NCBI GenBank assembly: GCA_937894675.1
Contig: CALCQO010000044.1
Span: 1 to 9,750, forward strand
Direction: 5' to 3'
From: an uncultured Clostridia bacterium
Lineage (GTDB): Bacteria; Bacillota; Clostridia; Christensenellales; Aristaeellaceae
Length of the DNA: 9,750 bases
A program made the translations under genes and the position numbers. The notes beneath the pieces are model-generated. The model was not told the origin of the DNA. It did no database searches and saw nothing but the letters and a program-made list of their open reading frames with translations. Shown in pieces: positions 1-6,321 of the stretch. Position 1 is the first letter of the stretch. The number at the start of each line of letters is the position of its first letter.

Positions 1-2
1 GC

Positions 3-608
3 GGCTGTGTAAAGGAACGTGAAAAGCAAAATCTGCCTTTTTCAGCAGGCCCTATGTACCAATTGGACATCTATGTCAATGACCTGGCGCGCAAAAAGGG
101 CAAAGGGGAATACGGCCTGGCCAACATGCTGGACAGAAACCTGATTGGCGATGGCGTCTGCGATATGATTTCCGGCGTCATCGGCGGTCCCGCCGGCACC
201 AACTACGGCGAGAACATTTCCACCATGGCCATCACCAAGGTGTTCTCCGTGCCTGTCATGTTCGCCGCCGGTATCCTGGCCATGCTGGTTTCCTGCTTTA
301 CGCCCCTGATCCGGGTGATCTACGGCATCCCCCAGGCGGTCATCGGCGGTCTGGAAATCTACCTCTTCGGCGCCATCGCCGCCCAGGGCATTGCCATCCT
401 GATTGATAAAAAAGTCAGCATGTTTGACTCCAAGAACATTGCGGTCATCGCCAGCATCATGACGCTGGGCCTTGGTATCCACTACGGCTTTGGCGGCAAC
501 ATCAACTTCTTTGGCATGAACATCCCCGCCGTCGCCGGCGCCGCCATCTTCGGCATCATCCTCAACTTTGTCCTGTCCATCGGGGAGAAGAAGGAAACCG
601 CCGCCTGA
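3..608 (+). CDS. NCS2-family uracil/xanthine permease, C-terminal part (5' truncated)
   Basis: This is the C-terminal part of a membrane nucleobase:cation symporter of the UraA/NCS2 family, which imports uracil or xanthine-like bases. The frame is open from position 3, and the first in-frame ATG is at 54. Counting from that ATG, residues 46-54 hold GPAGTNYGEN, the family loop with the substrate-binding Glu (TTYGEN in UraA), followed by MAIT.VFS. Hydrophobic segments lie at about 64-90, 94-117, 128-146 and 156-176, and the protein ends in a charged tail, GEKKETAA. Full family members have over 400 residues, so more than half is missing. ATG 54 is not the true start: it lies inside the conserved core (YQLDIYVND) and has no Shine-Dalgarno site. 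The residues encoded by about 3-32 (CVKEREKQN) are hydrophilic, where a membrane helix is expected, so the left edge may be a junction. The exact substrate cannot be told. Confidence 0.8.
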   Translation, partial: GCVKEREKQNLPFSAGPMYQLDIYVNDLARKKGKGEYGLANMLDRNLIGDGVCDMISGVIGGPAGTNYGENISTMAITKVFSVPVMFAAGILAMLVSCFTPLIRVIYGIPQAVIGGLEIYLFGAIAAQGIAILIDKKVSMFDSKNIAVIASIMTLGLGIHYGFGGNINFFGMNIPAVAGAAIFGIILNFVLSIGEKKETAA

Positions 609-628
609 TTAACCTGAAAAACGCATCA

Positions 629-660
629 AAGCCGCCGGGCAATCGGCGGCTTCTTCTATT
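629..660 (+). terminator. Intrinsic terminator of the permease gene
   Basis: A stem of GCCGCCG (631-637) pairs with CGGCGGC (644-650) around a 6-base loop, extended by an AA/TT pair on each side. It is followed by the pyrimidine-rich TTCTTCTATT. It lies 20 bases after the permease stop codon and before the promoter at 677, so it separates the permease from the serine hydrolase gene. The T tract is interrupted by C, so it may be of moderate strength. Confidence 0.75.
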
Positions 661-676
661 TCAGCAGGTCAAAAGG

Positions 677-706
677 TTGACGGCTCGATTTATCCTCCCG
701 TATAAT
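677..706 (+). promoter_or_regulatory. Sigma-A type promoter of the serine hydrolase gene
   Basis: A -35 box TTGACG (677-682) and a perfect -10 box TATAAT (701-706) are separated by 18 bases. Transcription would start near 713, leaving a leader of about 26 bases before the ATG at 739. This makes the upstream in-frame ATG at 715 unlikely as a start, because it would lie at the very 5' end of the RNA with no ribosome binding site. Confidence 0.8.
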
Positions 707-729
707 GAACAGCGATGAAAATTCGACAT

Positions 730-735
730 GGAGGG
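730..735 (+). promoter_or_regulatory. Shine-Dalgarno site that fixes the serine hydrolase start
   Basis: GGAGGG lies 3 bases (4 if the core GGAGG is counted) before the ATG at 739. The competing in-frame ATG at 715 has no such site. Starting at 739 also places the lysine-rich n-region of the signal peptide (MKKLK) directly at the N-terminus. Confidence 0.75.
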
Positions 736-738
736 CGT

Positions 739-1902
739 ATGAAAAAACTCAAAGCGTGTCTGTGTTTGGCGCTGTGCCTGGTGCTGCTGACTCCCCTTGC
801 GTTAGCCTTCAATGAGCAGCAGGTAGCCGCCGATGTGGATAAAATGTTCAGCAAAAGCAAGGTGATGGGCGGTTCTGTGGTGGTGGCGGTCAAAGGCAGG
901 ATTGTTTACGCCAGGGAATACGGCTTTGCCAACATCCGCCAGAAAACGCCGGTCACCCCGCTTACTTATTACCGCTTGGCCAGCATCACCAAAATGGTAT
1001 CGGGTATCGGCCTGATGAAGCTGGTGGAAGAGGGCAAGCTGAACCTGGACGAGGATATCAGCACCTATTACGGCTACTCTATCCGCAATCCGCGCTTCAA
1101 GAAAAATCCGCTGACCCTTCGGCAGCTGATGTCCCATACCTCCTCTCTGTCGGAGAACGGCGGTTTCTCCAACCTGCGCAGCACCATTCACGGCATGCTT
1201 AGCGAGGAGAGCAACCGGAGGGCAAACTTCCAGAACTACGCGCCGGGCAGCCAGTACAAGTACTCCAACTTCGGCGCCGGCGTCACCGGCAGCATCATCG
1301 AGGCGGTCACCGACCTGAGCGCCAACAGGTATATGATGCAGTATATCTTTGCCCCCCTGGGCATCCACGCCTCCTACGCCGGATCTGTCATTCAGGATCC
1401 CCAGAACTTGTCCTCCCAGTATTCCGACGCCACCCTGTTTAAATCCGCGGACGCCTATATCCGCGACGGGTATGAGGATTATCCTTCCCCGGACACCCAT
1501 TACCGCACAACCTACGGCGGGCTGTGGATCCGTTCCCGGGATTTAATCAAGCTGGTCAGCGTGCTGGCGGGAGACGGCAGCTACGAGGGCGTGCAGCTTC
1601 TCTCTCCCGAAACGGTCCGCCTGATGCGCCAGGACCAGAAGACCCTGGGCGCCAGCGTAACGGGGGACAGCCCCTACGGCCTTTTTGTGGAGCGCAACAC
1701 AACCCTGATACCGGGCAAGACCATCTACGGTCATCAGGGCATGACGGATGTGGGCATCGTCAACGCGTACTTTGACCCGGACACCCAGTTTGCCTTTGTA
1801 CTTCTTAATAACGGATCCAGCCGTGTCCGGGAGGACAGGGTAGGGGTGATGGCCCGCAATATGCTCTCGTACCTGTACCCGATTTTCTCCGGCATACAGT
1901 AA
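739..1902 (+). CDS. Secreted beta-lactamase-family serine hydrolase (class C / PBP4*-like)
   Basis: A 387-residue serine hydrolase of the beta-lactamase/transpeptidase-like family (class C beta-lactamases, DD-peptidases, esterases), predicted to act outside the membrane. Residues 1-23 form a signal peptide: MKKLK, a hydrophobic core, then ALA before F24. The three active-site motifs are present in order: SITK at 82-85 (nucleophile Ser82, Lys85), YSN at 175-177 and HQG at 332-334. The third motif is HxG rather than KTG, which is usual in class C-like esterases and PBP4*-type proteins. Length fits the family. It has its own promoter, and no clear intrinsic terminator follows: the T6 run at 1911-1916 has only a weak stem before it. 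The family contains many peptidases and esterases that do not break down beta-lactams, so resistance should not be inferred. Confidence in the fold is high; the substrate is unknown. Confidence 0.9.
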   Translation: MKKLKACLCLALCLVLLTPLALAFNEQQVAADVDKMFSKSKVMGGSVVVAVKGRIVYAREYGFANIRQKTPVTPLTYYRLASITKMVSGIGLMKLVEEGKLNLDEDISTYYGYSIRNPRFKKNPLTLRQLMSHTSSLSENGGFSNLRSTIHGMLSEESNRRANFQNYAPGSQYKYSNFGAGVTGSIIEAVTDLSANRYMMQYIFAPLGIHASYAGSVIQDPQNLSSQYSDATLFKSADAYIRDGYEDYPSPDTHYRTTYGGLWIRSRDLIKLVSVLAGDGSYEGVQLLSPETVRLMRQDQKTLGASVTGDSPYGLFVERNTTLIPGKTIYGHQGMTDVGIVNAYFDPDTQFAFVLLNNGSSRVREDRVGVMARNMLSYLYPIFSGIQ

Positions 1903-1972
1903 GCAAGCCTCGTTTTTTACATAGAAGCGGAACCCGGACAAAAAGTTTTACGATTTTAAGGTAAAAAGCCTT

Positions 1973-1989
1973 GTAATTGTTACAATTAC
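1973..1989 (+). promoter_or_regulatory. Palindrome abutting a -35 box (candidate operator)
   Basis: GTAATTG, a TTA spacer and CAATTAC form a perfect 7-bp inverted repeat that ends exactly where the -35 box TTGACA (1990) begins. A second overlapping palindrome, TGTAA-TTG-TTACA, covers 1972-1984. Such placement is typical of a transcription factor site acting on the promoter of the surface repeat protein. No specific regulator is recognised, and no regulator gene lies in this window. The role is inferred from position and symmetry. Confidence 0.45.
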
Positions 1990-2018
1990 TTGACACTTTT
2001 ACCCTTTTGCATTAGAAT
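1990..2018 (+). promoter_or_regulatory. Sigma-A type promoter of the surface repeat protein gene
   Basis: A perfect -35 box TTGACA (1990-1995), a 17-base spacer and a -10 box TAGAAT (2013-2018), one base off consensus. Transcription would begin near 2025, giving a leader of about 60 bases. The leader contains a small hairpin, CGCAGC (2053-2058) paired with GCTGCG (2062-2067) around GAT, just upstream of the ribosome binding site. Confidence 0.85.
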
Positions 2019-2072
2019 GATGCGGTAAGAAAGTGGCGAAAATCCGCTGACGCGCAGCGATGCTGCGTTCGG

Positions 2073-2080
2073 AAGGAGGG
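2073..2080 (+). promoter_or_regulatory. Strong Shine-Dalgarno site fixing the repeat protein start
   Basis: AAGGAGGG lies 6 bases before the ATG at 2087. The earlier in-frame ATG at 2060 lies within the leader hairpin and upstream of this site, so it is rejected as the start. Confidence 0.85.
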
Positions 2081-2086
2081 ACGGGC

Positions 2087-3994
2087 ATGTCAATTGCCCC
2101 TCGTTTTAAGGTATACCTGCTGGTACTCTGTCTGGTATCACTGTGTTTTGCCGCGGCTGTTCCAGCGTACGCTACAGAGCTGACTGGGCTGAACTTCACC
2201 ATGGAAACGGATCCCAGCACCATGACATCCCCCGGTAAAGTAACGGTGAAAGTGCGCCTGGCCAACAGCGGCCAGACGGATATCACTGTGCCATTGGCGC
2301 TGTACGACGCGGACGATAAAATCGTCCCCTCCTTCTTTGACGGCGGCACGCTGTCCCAGCTGAAGGTGGGGGAGACCCATGTCTGGAGCGGCGAGTACAA
2401 TGTAACCCAGGCGCAGCTGGACGCTGGCAAATTGATTTTTACCGTCAAGGCGGCATCCGCGGAAAGCGCGGGCAGTACCATCAGCTTCCCGGCGGAAGCG
2501 GCGCTTACCTACATTGGCGAAAAGGTGGACCTGTCCGTGAAGCGCACCGCGGATCCTGAGGTTGTCCGCAAGGACGACACCCTCACCGTGCTGTACGAAC
2601 TGGTCAACAACGGCAATGTCCGCCTGCGGGACATTCGTGTCCGGGAACACAGCAGCATTTCCAATAAAACCGAAACAATCACCGCCTTGGAGCCGGGCGC
2701 CAGCGCCACGGTCAAGTTTGAAAAGAAGGCCAGCACCAGCGACCTGACGAGCCATCCCAACATCAGCTATAAAAAGGATGGCAGCACCGAAACCCTGCGC
2801 ACTTCGCTGGACAACCTGGTCATTCCTTCCGCCCGCCCCAACCTGAAGCTGACCCTGACCGCCGACCAGACCAGCGTCAACATCGGCGACAAGGCGGTGC
2901 TGACATTGGTGATGCAGAACGACGGAAATGTGTCCTACTCCAATGTGTCCGTCAAGGACGCGAAGCTGGGCGAGGTCTTTACCAATATTGATATCCCCGC
3001 CAAGCAGACCATTACCCGCACCAAGGAAGTCACCATGCAGGAGACATCCTCCTTCCTGTTTGAAGTGAACCTGAAGGACAACACAGGCAGGGAACAGACG
3101 GAGAAAACCACCGAGCTGAAAATCAGCGCTTACGACCCGGCCAAGATGATCCGGCTCACATTGGAAATGTCCGCCGACAAAACATCCATTGACACCGTGC
3201 CCGGCGTTGTCGGTTTTACCGTCAACATCACCAACAATTCCGATTTTGATGTCAAGGACATCAAGATTCTCCAGGGGCTGACCCAGGTGTATTCCATCGC
3301 TTCCCTGGCGCCCGGCGCCACCACCACCCTTACCCGGCAGTACCAGGTGTCTCAGGGCGGCAAGTTCCAGTTTACAGCCCAGGCGGTGGACAGCGAGAAG
3401 AACACACAGACCTTTACCTCCAATTCCATGGACATCCCCTATGTGCCCGCCACCCCTGCCCCTACCAAGGAAGTGTTTGCCACCATTCCGCCGGTGGTTA
3501 CTTATACTCCCGTACCGGCAGAAACCACGGGCATCAGCGGCAGCCAGGGCGTCAACACCCTGCTGATTCTCACCATCGCCGCCGGCGCGCTCTTTGGCGT
3601 CAGCTTCCTGCTCTTTGGCGTCAGCACCATCATGCGCCTGCGTGCCCAGCGCCAGTCGGATTCCGCCTATGACCATCTGGCCCGGGAGCCCAAGCGCGAC
3701 TATCTGGACCCGGATACCTACAGCGATGCGCGGGGAGAAACCACTGTTTCAGCGGCTGAGGCAACTGCCCCGGCGGAGGAGATAGAGCTGCCCCATACCA
3801 AGTACCTGAAGGAAGACGCCCCTGTCGTGGAGCCCCTGGCCGAGGAAACCCTAGTGGATGAAACCCCCGCCGTGGAGCAGGCCGCGGAGGAAGGCGGCTA
3901 CCGCCTGACCAGGGAAAACGAGATGCAGGACGCCCCGGAGACCGGCACAACTGAGCACCGCTCCCGCAGGTCGGACAAGCATAAAAACACCTAA
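2087..3994 (+). CDS. Membrane-anchored surface protein with four Ig-like (CARDB-like) repeats
   Basis: A 635-residue protein with an N-terminal signal peptide (about 1-29, ending AYA before TE). Four beta-rich repeats of roughly 100 residues follow, at about 33-143, 146-249, 252-350 and 355-452. Repeats 2-4 each carry a strand before a D..SV..GD-like turn, then V.NNG or a similar NNS/NDG core, then a V.D/V.V strand and usually a PG(A)(S/T)(A/T)T edge. This pattern is typical of CARDB/DUF11-like Ig folds of surface proteins. A Pro/Thr-rich linker (453-485) leads to one membrane helix (about 490-513) followed by RLRAQRQ. The C-terminal tail (about 514-635) is strongly acidic with a basic end (RSRRSDKHKNT) and is predicted cytoplasmic. 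The extracellular part may bind wall polymers, partners or ligands, but no catalytic motif is visible. The gene has its own promoter and terminator, so it is probably monocistronic. Topology is well supported; function is unknown. Confidence 0.85.
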   Translation: MSIAPRFKVYLLVLCLVSLCFAAAVPAYATELTGLNFTMETDPSTMTSPGKVTVKVRLANSGQTDITVPLALYDADDKIVPSFFDGGTLSQLKVGETHVWSGEYNVTQAQLDAGKLIFTVKAASAESAGSTISFPAEAALTYIGEKVDLSVKRTADPEVVRKDDTLTVLYELVNNGNVRLRDIRVREHSSISNKTETITALEPGASATVKFEKKASTSDLTSHPNISYKKDGSTETLRTSLDNLVIPSARPNLKLTLTADQTSVNIGDKAVLTLVMQNDGNVSYSNVSVKDAKLGEVFTNIDIPAKQTITRTKEVTMQETSSFLFEVNLKDNTGREQTEKTTELKISAYDPAKMIRLTLEMSADKTSIDTVPGVVGFTVNITNNSDFDVKDIKILQGLTQVYSIASLAPGATTTLTRQYQVSQGGKFQFTAQAVDSEKNTQTFTSNSMDIPYVPATPAPTKEVFATIPPVVTYTPVPAETTGISGSQGVNTLLILTIAAGALFGVSFLLFGVSTIMRLRAQRQSDSAYDHLAREPKRDYLDPDTYSDARGETTVSAAEATAPAEEIELPHTKYLKEDAPVVEPLAEETLVDETPAVEQAAEEGGYRLTRENEMQDAPETGTTEHRSRRSDKHKNT

Positions 3995-4007
3995 ACCAGG
4001 CTTTATA

Positions 4008-4028
4008 CCCCGCTTCGGCGGGGTTTTT
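4008..4028 (+). terminator. Intrinsic terminator of the repeat protein gene
   Basis: CCCCGC (4008-4013) and GCGGGG (4018-4023) pair around a stable TTCG tetraloop and are followed at once by TTTTT (4024-4028). It lies 13 bases after the stop codon at 3994 and upstream of the rplS promoter. Confidence 0.92.
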
Positions 4029-4042
4029 CCTGCTTTATGCCC

Positions 4043-4072
4043 TTGCCAACCATGGATAACCTGTGGTACAAT
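4043..4072 (+). promoter_or_regulatory. Promoter of rplS (extended -10 type)
   Basis: A -35 box TTGCCA (4043-4048), an 18-base spacer and a -10 box TACAAT (4067-4072) preceded by TGG, which gives the TGn of an extended -10. Transcription would start near 4079, giving a leader of about 75 bases before the GTG at 4155. Confidence 0.75.
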
Positions 4073-4100
4073 ACCCCTTGCGACAAAACGGGCGGTCCGC

Positions 4101-4122
4101 TGCGCGTCCTCAGGACGAAGCA
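4101..4122 (+). promoter_or_regulatory. Leader hairpin of rplS (possible L19 autoregulatory leader)
   Basis: CGTCC (4105-4109) pairs with GGACG (4113-4117) around TCA. TGC (4101-4103) can pair with GCA (4120-4122) across a small internal loop, giving an 8-bp interrupted stem. It lies in the rplS leader, ending 16 bases before the Shine-Dalgarno site. Ribosomal protein leaders upstream of rplS are known in Bacillota, but I cannot match this one to the known L19 leader consensus by eye. Confidence 0.35.
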
Positions 4123-4138
4123 TGAACGTCTATGAGGG

Positions 4139-4145
4139 AAGGAGG
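4139..4145 (+). promoter_or_regulatory. Shine-Dalgarno site that selects the GTG start of rplS
   Basis: AAGGAGG lies 9 bases before the GTG at 4155. The upstream in-frame ATG at 4122 precedes this site and would add 11 residues not found in L19 proteins. Confidence 0.85.
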
Positions 4146-4154
4146 AATTATCCC

Positions 4155-4508
4155 GTGAGTGAAATTATCAGATCCATCGAACAGGCGCAGCTGCGCACCG
4201 ACCGGCCGGACTTCAATGTGGGCGACACCGTCCGCGTGTTTGTGAAGGTTGTGGAAGGCACCCGCGAGCGTCTGCAGGCCTTTGAGGGCACCGTAATTGC
4301 CCGCCGCAACGGCTCGGCCCGCGAAACCTTTACCGTGCGCCGCGTGTCCTACGGCATCGGCGTGGAGCGTACGTTCCCGCTGCACTCTCCCCGTGTGGAC
4401 AGCATCGAAGTGGTGCGCAAGGGCAAAGTGCGCAGGGCGAAGCTGTACTATCTGCGCGGTCTGCAAGGCAAGGCTGCCAAGATCAAGGAAGCCAACACCT
4501 ACCGCTAA
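4155..4508 (+). CDS. rplS: 50S ribosomal protein L19
   Basis: A 117-residue L19, a component of the large ribosomal subunit near the interface with the small subunit. The sequence follows the family almost throughout: EQLRTD-like EQAQLRTDRPDF, then VGDTVRVFVKVVEGTRER, FEGTVIARR, ETFTVRR.SYG.GVERTFPLHSPR, and RRAKLYYLRGL.GKAAKIKE near the C-terminus. Length is normal for the family. The start is a GTG with a strong Shine-Dalgarno site 9 bases upstream, and the protein then begins (M)SEIIRSIE. In many bacteria rplS lies with rimM and trmD; here it stands alone, with a terminator and its own promoter upstream and a palindromic terminator downstream. Confidence 0.98.
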   Translation: MSEIIRSIEQAQLRTDRPDFNVGDTVRVFVKVVEGTRERLQAFEGTVIARRNGSARETFTVRRVSYGIGVERTFPLHSPRVDSIEVVRKGKVRRAKLYYLRGLQGKAAKIKEANTYR

Positions 4509-4519
4509 GCGCCATCTGC

Positions 4520-4546
4520 AAAAGCCTCCTGTACAGGAGGCTTTTT
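4520..4546 (+). terminator. Perfect palindromic terminator after rplS
   Basis: Positions 4520-4545 are a perfect palindrome with arms AAAAGCCTCCTGT and ACAGGAGGCTTTT, followed by one further T. It forms a strong GC-centred stem with A tract and T tract, so it can act in both directions. It lies 11 bases after the rplS stop codon and ends only 12 bases before the start codon of the next gene, so it may also control read-through into that gene. Confidence 0.9.
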
Positions 4547-4558
4547 CCATAGGGAGAT

Positions 4559-6292
4559 ATGAAGCATTTTGATTCCATAAAGAAAACCCCATCCATCGCG
4601 CTGGTGGCCGTCGCTTCCAGCTATGTGCACTCCGCCTTGGCGCCCTGGTGCCTGAAGGCGGGGGTGGAGGCCTATGCCCGCACACCCTGTGTTGTTCAGG
4701 TGGTGGAGGGCACCATCAACGAGCCCGTGGACAAGGTGGCGGATCGAATCATCGCGGTAAACCCCGGCATCATCGGGCTTAGCTGCTATATCTGGAATAT
4801 CACCTTCATCAAGCAGCTGCTGCCCCTGCTGCGCCAGGCGCTGCCGGACAGCGTCATCGTACTGGGCGGGCCGGAAGTCAGTCCCTTGCCGCGGGAAACC
4901 CTGATGGCTTGTCCCCAGGCGGACTATGTCCTATGCGGGGAAGGGGAAAAGCCCTTCGCCCTGCTGGCGGATGCCTTGGCTCAAGGAGAGGGGATTCTTC
5001 ATGTGCCCGGGCTGTGCTGCCGAGGGGAAAACAGCTTTCATCTGTCCCCGGCGTATCAGCATGGGGACATGCCGCCCTCACCCTACAGTGATGATTACTT
5101 TGCCCAGCTGCGCGGCCGCATCGCCTATCTGGAGACCAGCCGGGGGTGCCCCTTTTATTGCGCCTTCTGCCTGTCGGGCAAGGGGGAAAGGGTGCGCTGC
5201 ACCTCCATGGAACGTGCGGAAAATGAAATGTTGGCGCTGGCGCAAAGCGGGGCTTCCACTGTCAAATTGGTAGACAGAACATTCAACGCCTCCGTCAACC
5301 GGGCGTATCAATTGTTTGATTTTGTTATCCGGCAGCAGGGCAAAGGCATCCCGGATGGGGTGTGCTTTCATTTTGAGATCGGCGGGGATTTGCTGGACGA
5401 CGCGACAATGGACCTATTGGCGACTGCCCCCGCAGGCTGTATTCAGCTGGAAATCGGTATCCAGTCCCTGAATGAGGAGACTTTGCGCTGCGTGCGGCGG
5501 TACACACCGGTAGCCGCGCTGCTGCAGAAGCTGCGGCGGGTAATCGCCCCTGGCAACATCCATATCCATATCGATTTAATCGCCGGGCTTCCTAAGGAGG
5601 ACATAGCATCCTTTATCCAGGGCTTCAACCGGGCGTTTGCTCTGTATCCACATGCCCTGCAGCTGGGTTTTCTGAAGGTAATTCCCGGCAGCTCCATGCG
5701 CCTGGAGCCGGACACCTATCCGCTGTCCTACAGTCCTCTGCCCCCGTATCAGATTACCGATACCCCCTGGCTCACCGCGGGGGATTTGGCGCGCCTGCAG
5801 ATAGCGGAGCAAGCGCTGGAAAAACTCTATAACCGGGGTCGGTTCGCTTATACAATGAAAGAGATGACAGAAACATGGGGCATCTCTCCCTTTGAGTTGT
5901 TTGAATCCCTGGGGATAGAGATAACCCATGCGGAGAAGGAAAGGGGCATGCCCCTGCCCCTGGATGTATTAACCCAGGTGGTGTTTGACGCGCTATGCCG
6001 CCTTTTCCCGGAAAGAAAGGAAGAAGTGCGGAATTTGATGCTCAGGGACAGGCTGGCGACCACCGCCACGCCCTTGATTCCCGCCTGCCTGCGGCTGAGC
6101 CACCCAAAGTATCATCAGGCGAAGGAAGGGCTGGCAAGCAGGCATCCCCCGCAAAAAGGGATCTACCGGGCGATGTCGCTGGCGGCGGATGGGGACAGGC
6201 TGTTGGTGCTCTGGGCGGATTATGACAAACCTCACCCGGTTACCGGACGGTACCGGGTGAATGAGATGAATTTATTGGATCTGCTGCAATAA
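4559..6292 (+). CDS. B12-binding domain / radical SAM protein (DUF4080-type)
   Basis: A 577-residue probable radical SAM enzyme with an N-terminal cobalamin-binding-like domain. Residues about 12-140 form a Rossmann-like region: IALVAV.SSYVHSALA, ETIN-type VEGTINEPV, GLSCYIWNI (73-81), VLGGPEVS (101-108), and ADYVLCGEGE (121-130). The radical SAM core begins near 186 with YLETSRGCPFYCAFC; its 4Fe-4S cysteines are C197, C201 and C204 (CxxxCxxC). Later core motifs include KLVDRTFN (236-243), FHFEIGGD (270-277), QLEIGIQS (296-303) and HIDLIAGLPKED (337-348). The remaining ~200 residues fit the DUF4080-like C-terminal region of this group. I see no DxHxxG cobalamin-ligand motif, so any B12 would bind without the lower histidine. 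The reaction is unknown. ATG 4559 has an AGGGAG site only 2 bases away, which is short, but no other start keeps the first beta strand. No promoter is visible between the rplS terminator and this start. Confidence 0.85.
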   Translation: MKHFDSIKKTPSIALVAVASSYVHSALAPWCLKAGVEAYARTPCVVQVVEGTINEPVDKVADRIIAVNPGIIGLSCYIWNITFIKQLLPLLRQALPDSVIVLGGPEVSPLPRETLMACPQADYVLCGEGEKPFALLADALAQGEGILHVPGLCCRGENSFHLSPAYQHGDMPPSPYSDDYFAQLRGRIAYLETSRGCPFYCAFCLSGKGERVRCTSMERAENEMLALAQSGASTVKLVDRTFNASVNRAYQLFDFVIRQQGKGIPDGVCFHFEIGGDLLDDATMDLLATAPAGCIQLEIGIQSLNEETLRCVRRYTPVAALLQKLRRVIAPGNIHIHIDLIAGLPKEDIASFIQGFNRAFALYPHALQLGFLKVIPGSSMRLEPDTYPLSYSPLPPYQITDTPWLTAGDLARLQIAEQALEKLYNRGRFAYTMKEMTETWGISPFELFESLGIEITHAEKERGMPLPLDVLTQVVFDALCRLFPERKEEVRNLMLRDRLATTATPLIPACLRLSHPKYHQAKEGLASRHPPQKGIYRAMSLAADGDRLLVLWADYDKPHPVTGRYRVNEMNLLDLLQ

Positions 6293-6321
6293 AAAAACAG
6301 GCTTTCGCCTGTTTATTTTTT
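6291..6321. terminator. Bidirectional terminator between convergent genes
   Basis: AAACAGGC (6295-6302) pairs with GCCTGTTT (6307-6314) around TTTC. A run of A on the left and T on the right gives a T tract on each strand. It overlaps the stop codons of both the radical SAM gene (plus, stop ending 6292) and the membrane protein gene (minus, stop 6313-6315), so it serves both. Confidence 0.9.

Noticed and set aside
715..738. ATG at 715 as the start of the serine hydrolase
   Set aside because: It falls at the predicted transcription start, has no ribosome binding site, and would put eight residues before the signal peptide.
1903..1960. Terminator for the serine hydrolase gene at the T6 run 1911-1916
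   Set aside because: Only a weak three-base GGC/GCC pairing precedes the run, and the pair TTTTAC/GTAAAA further on has no T tract after it.
2138..3676. Long open frame on the minus strand opposite the surface repeat protein
   Set aside because: Its protein is low in recognisable motifs and rich in Gly/His/Asp/Val, typical of the antisense frame of a GC-rich gene. The plus-strand gene has a signal peptide, repeats, promoter and terminator.
4122..4154. In-frame ATG at 4122 as the start of rplS
   Set aside because: It lies upstream of the AAGGAGG site and in the leader hairpin region, and it would add residues absent from L19. The GTG at 4155 fits both the site and the family.
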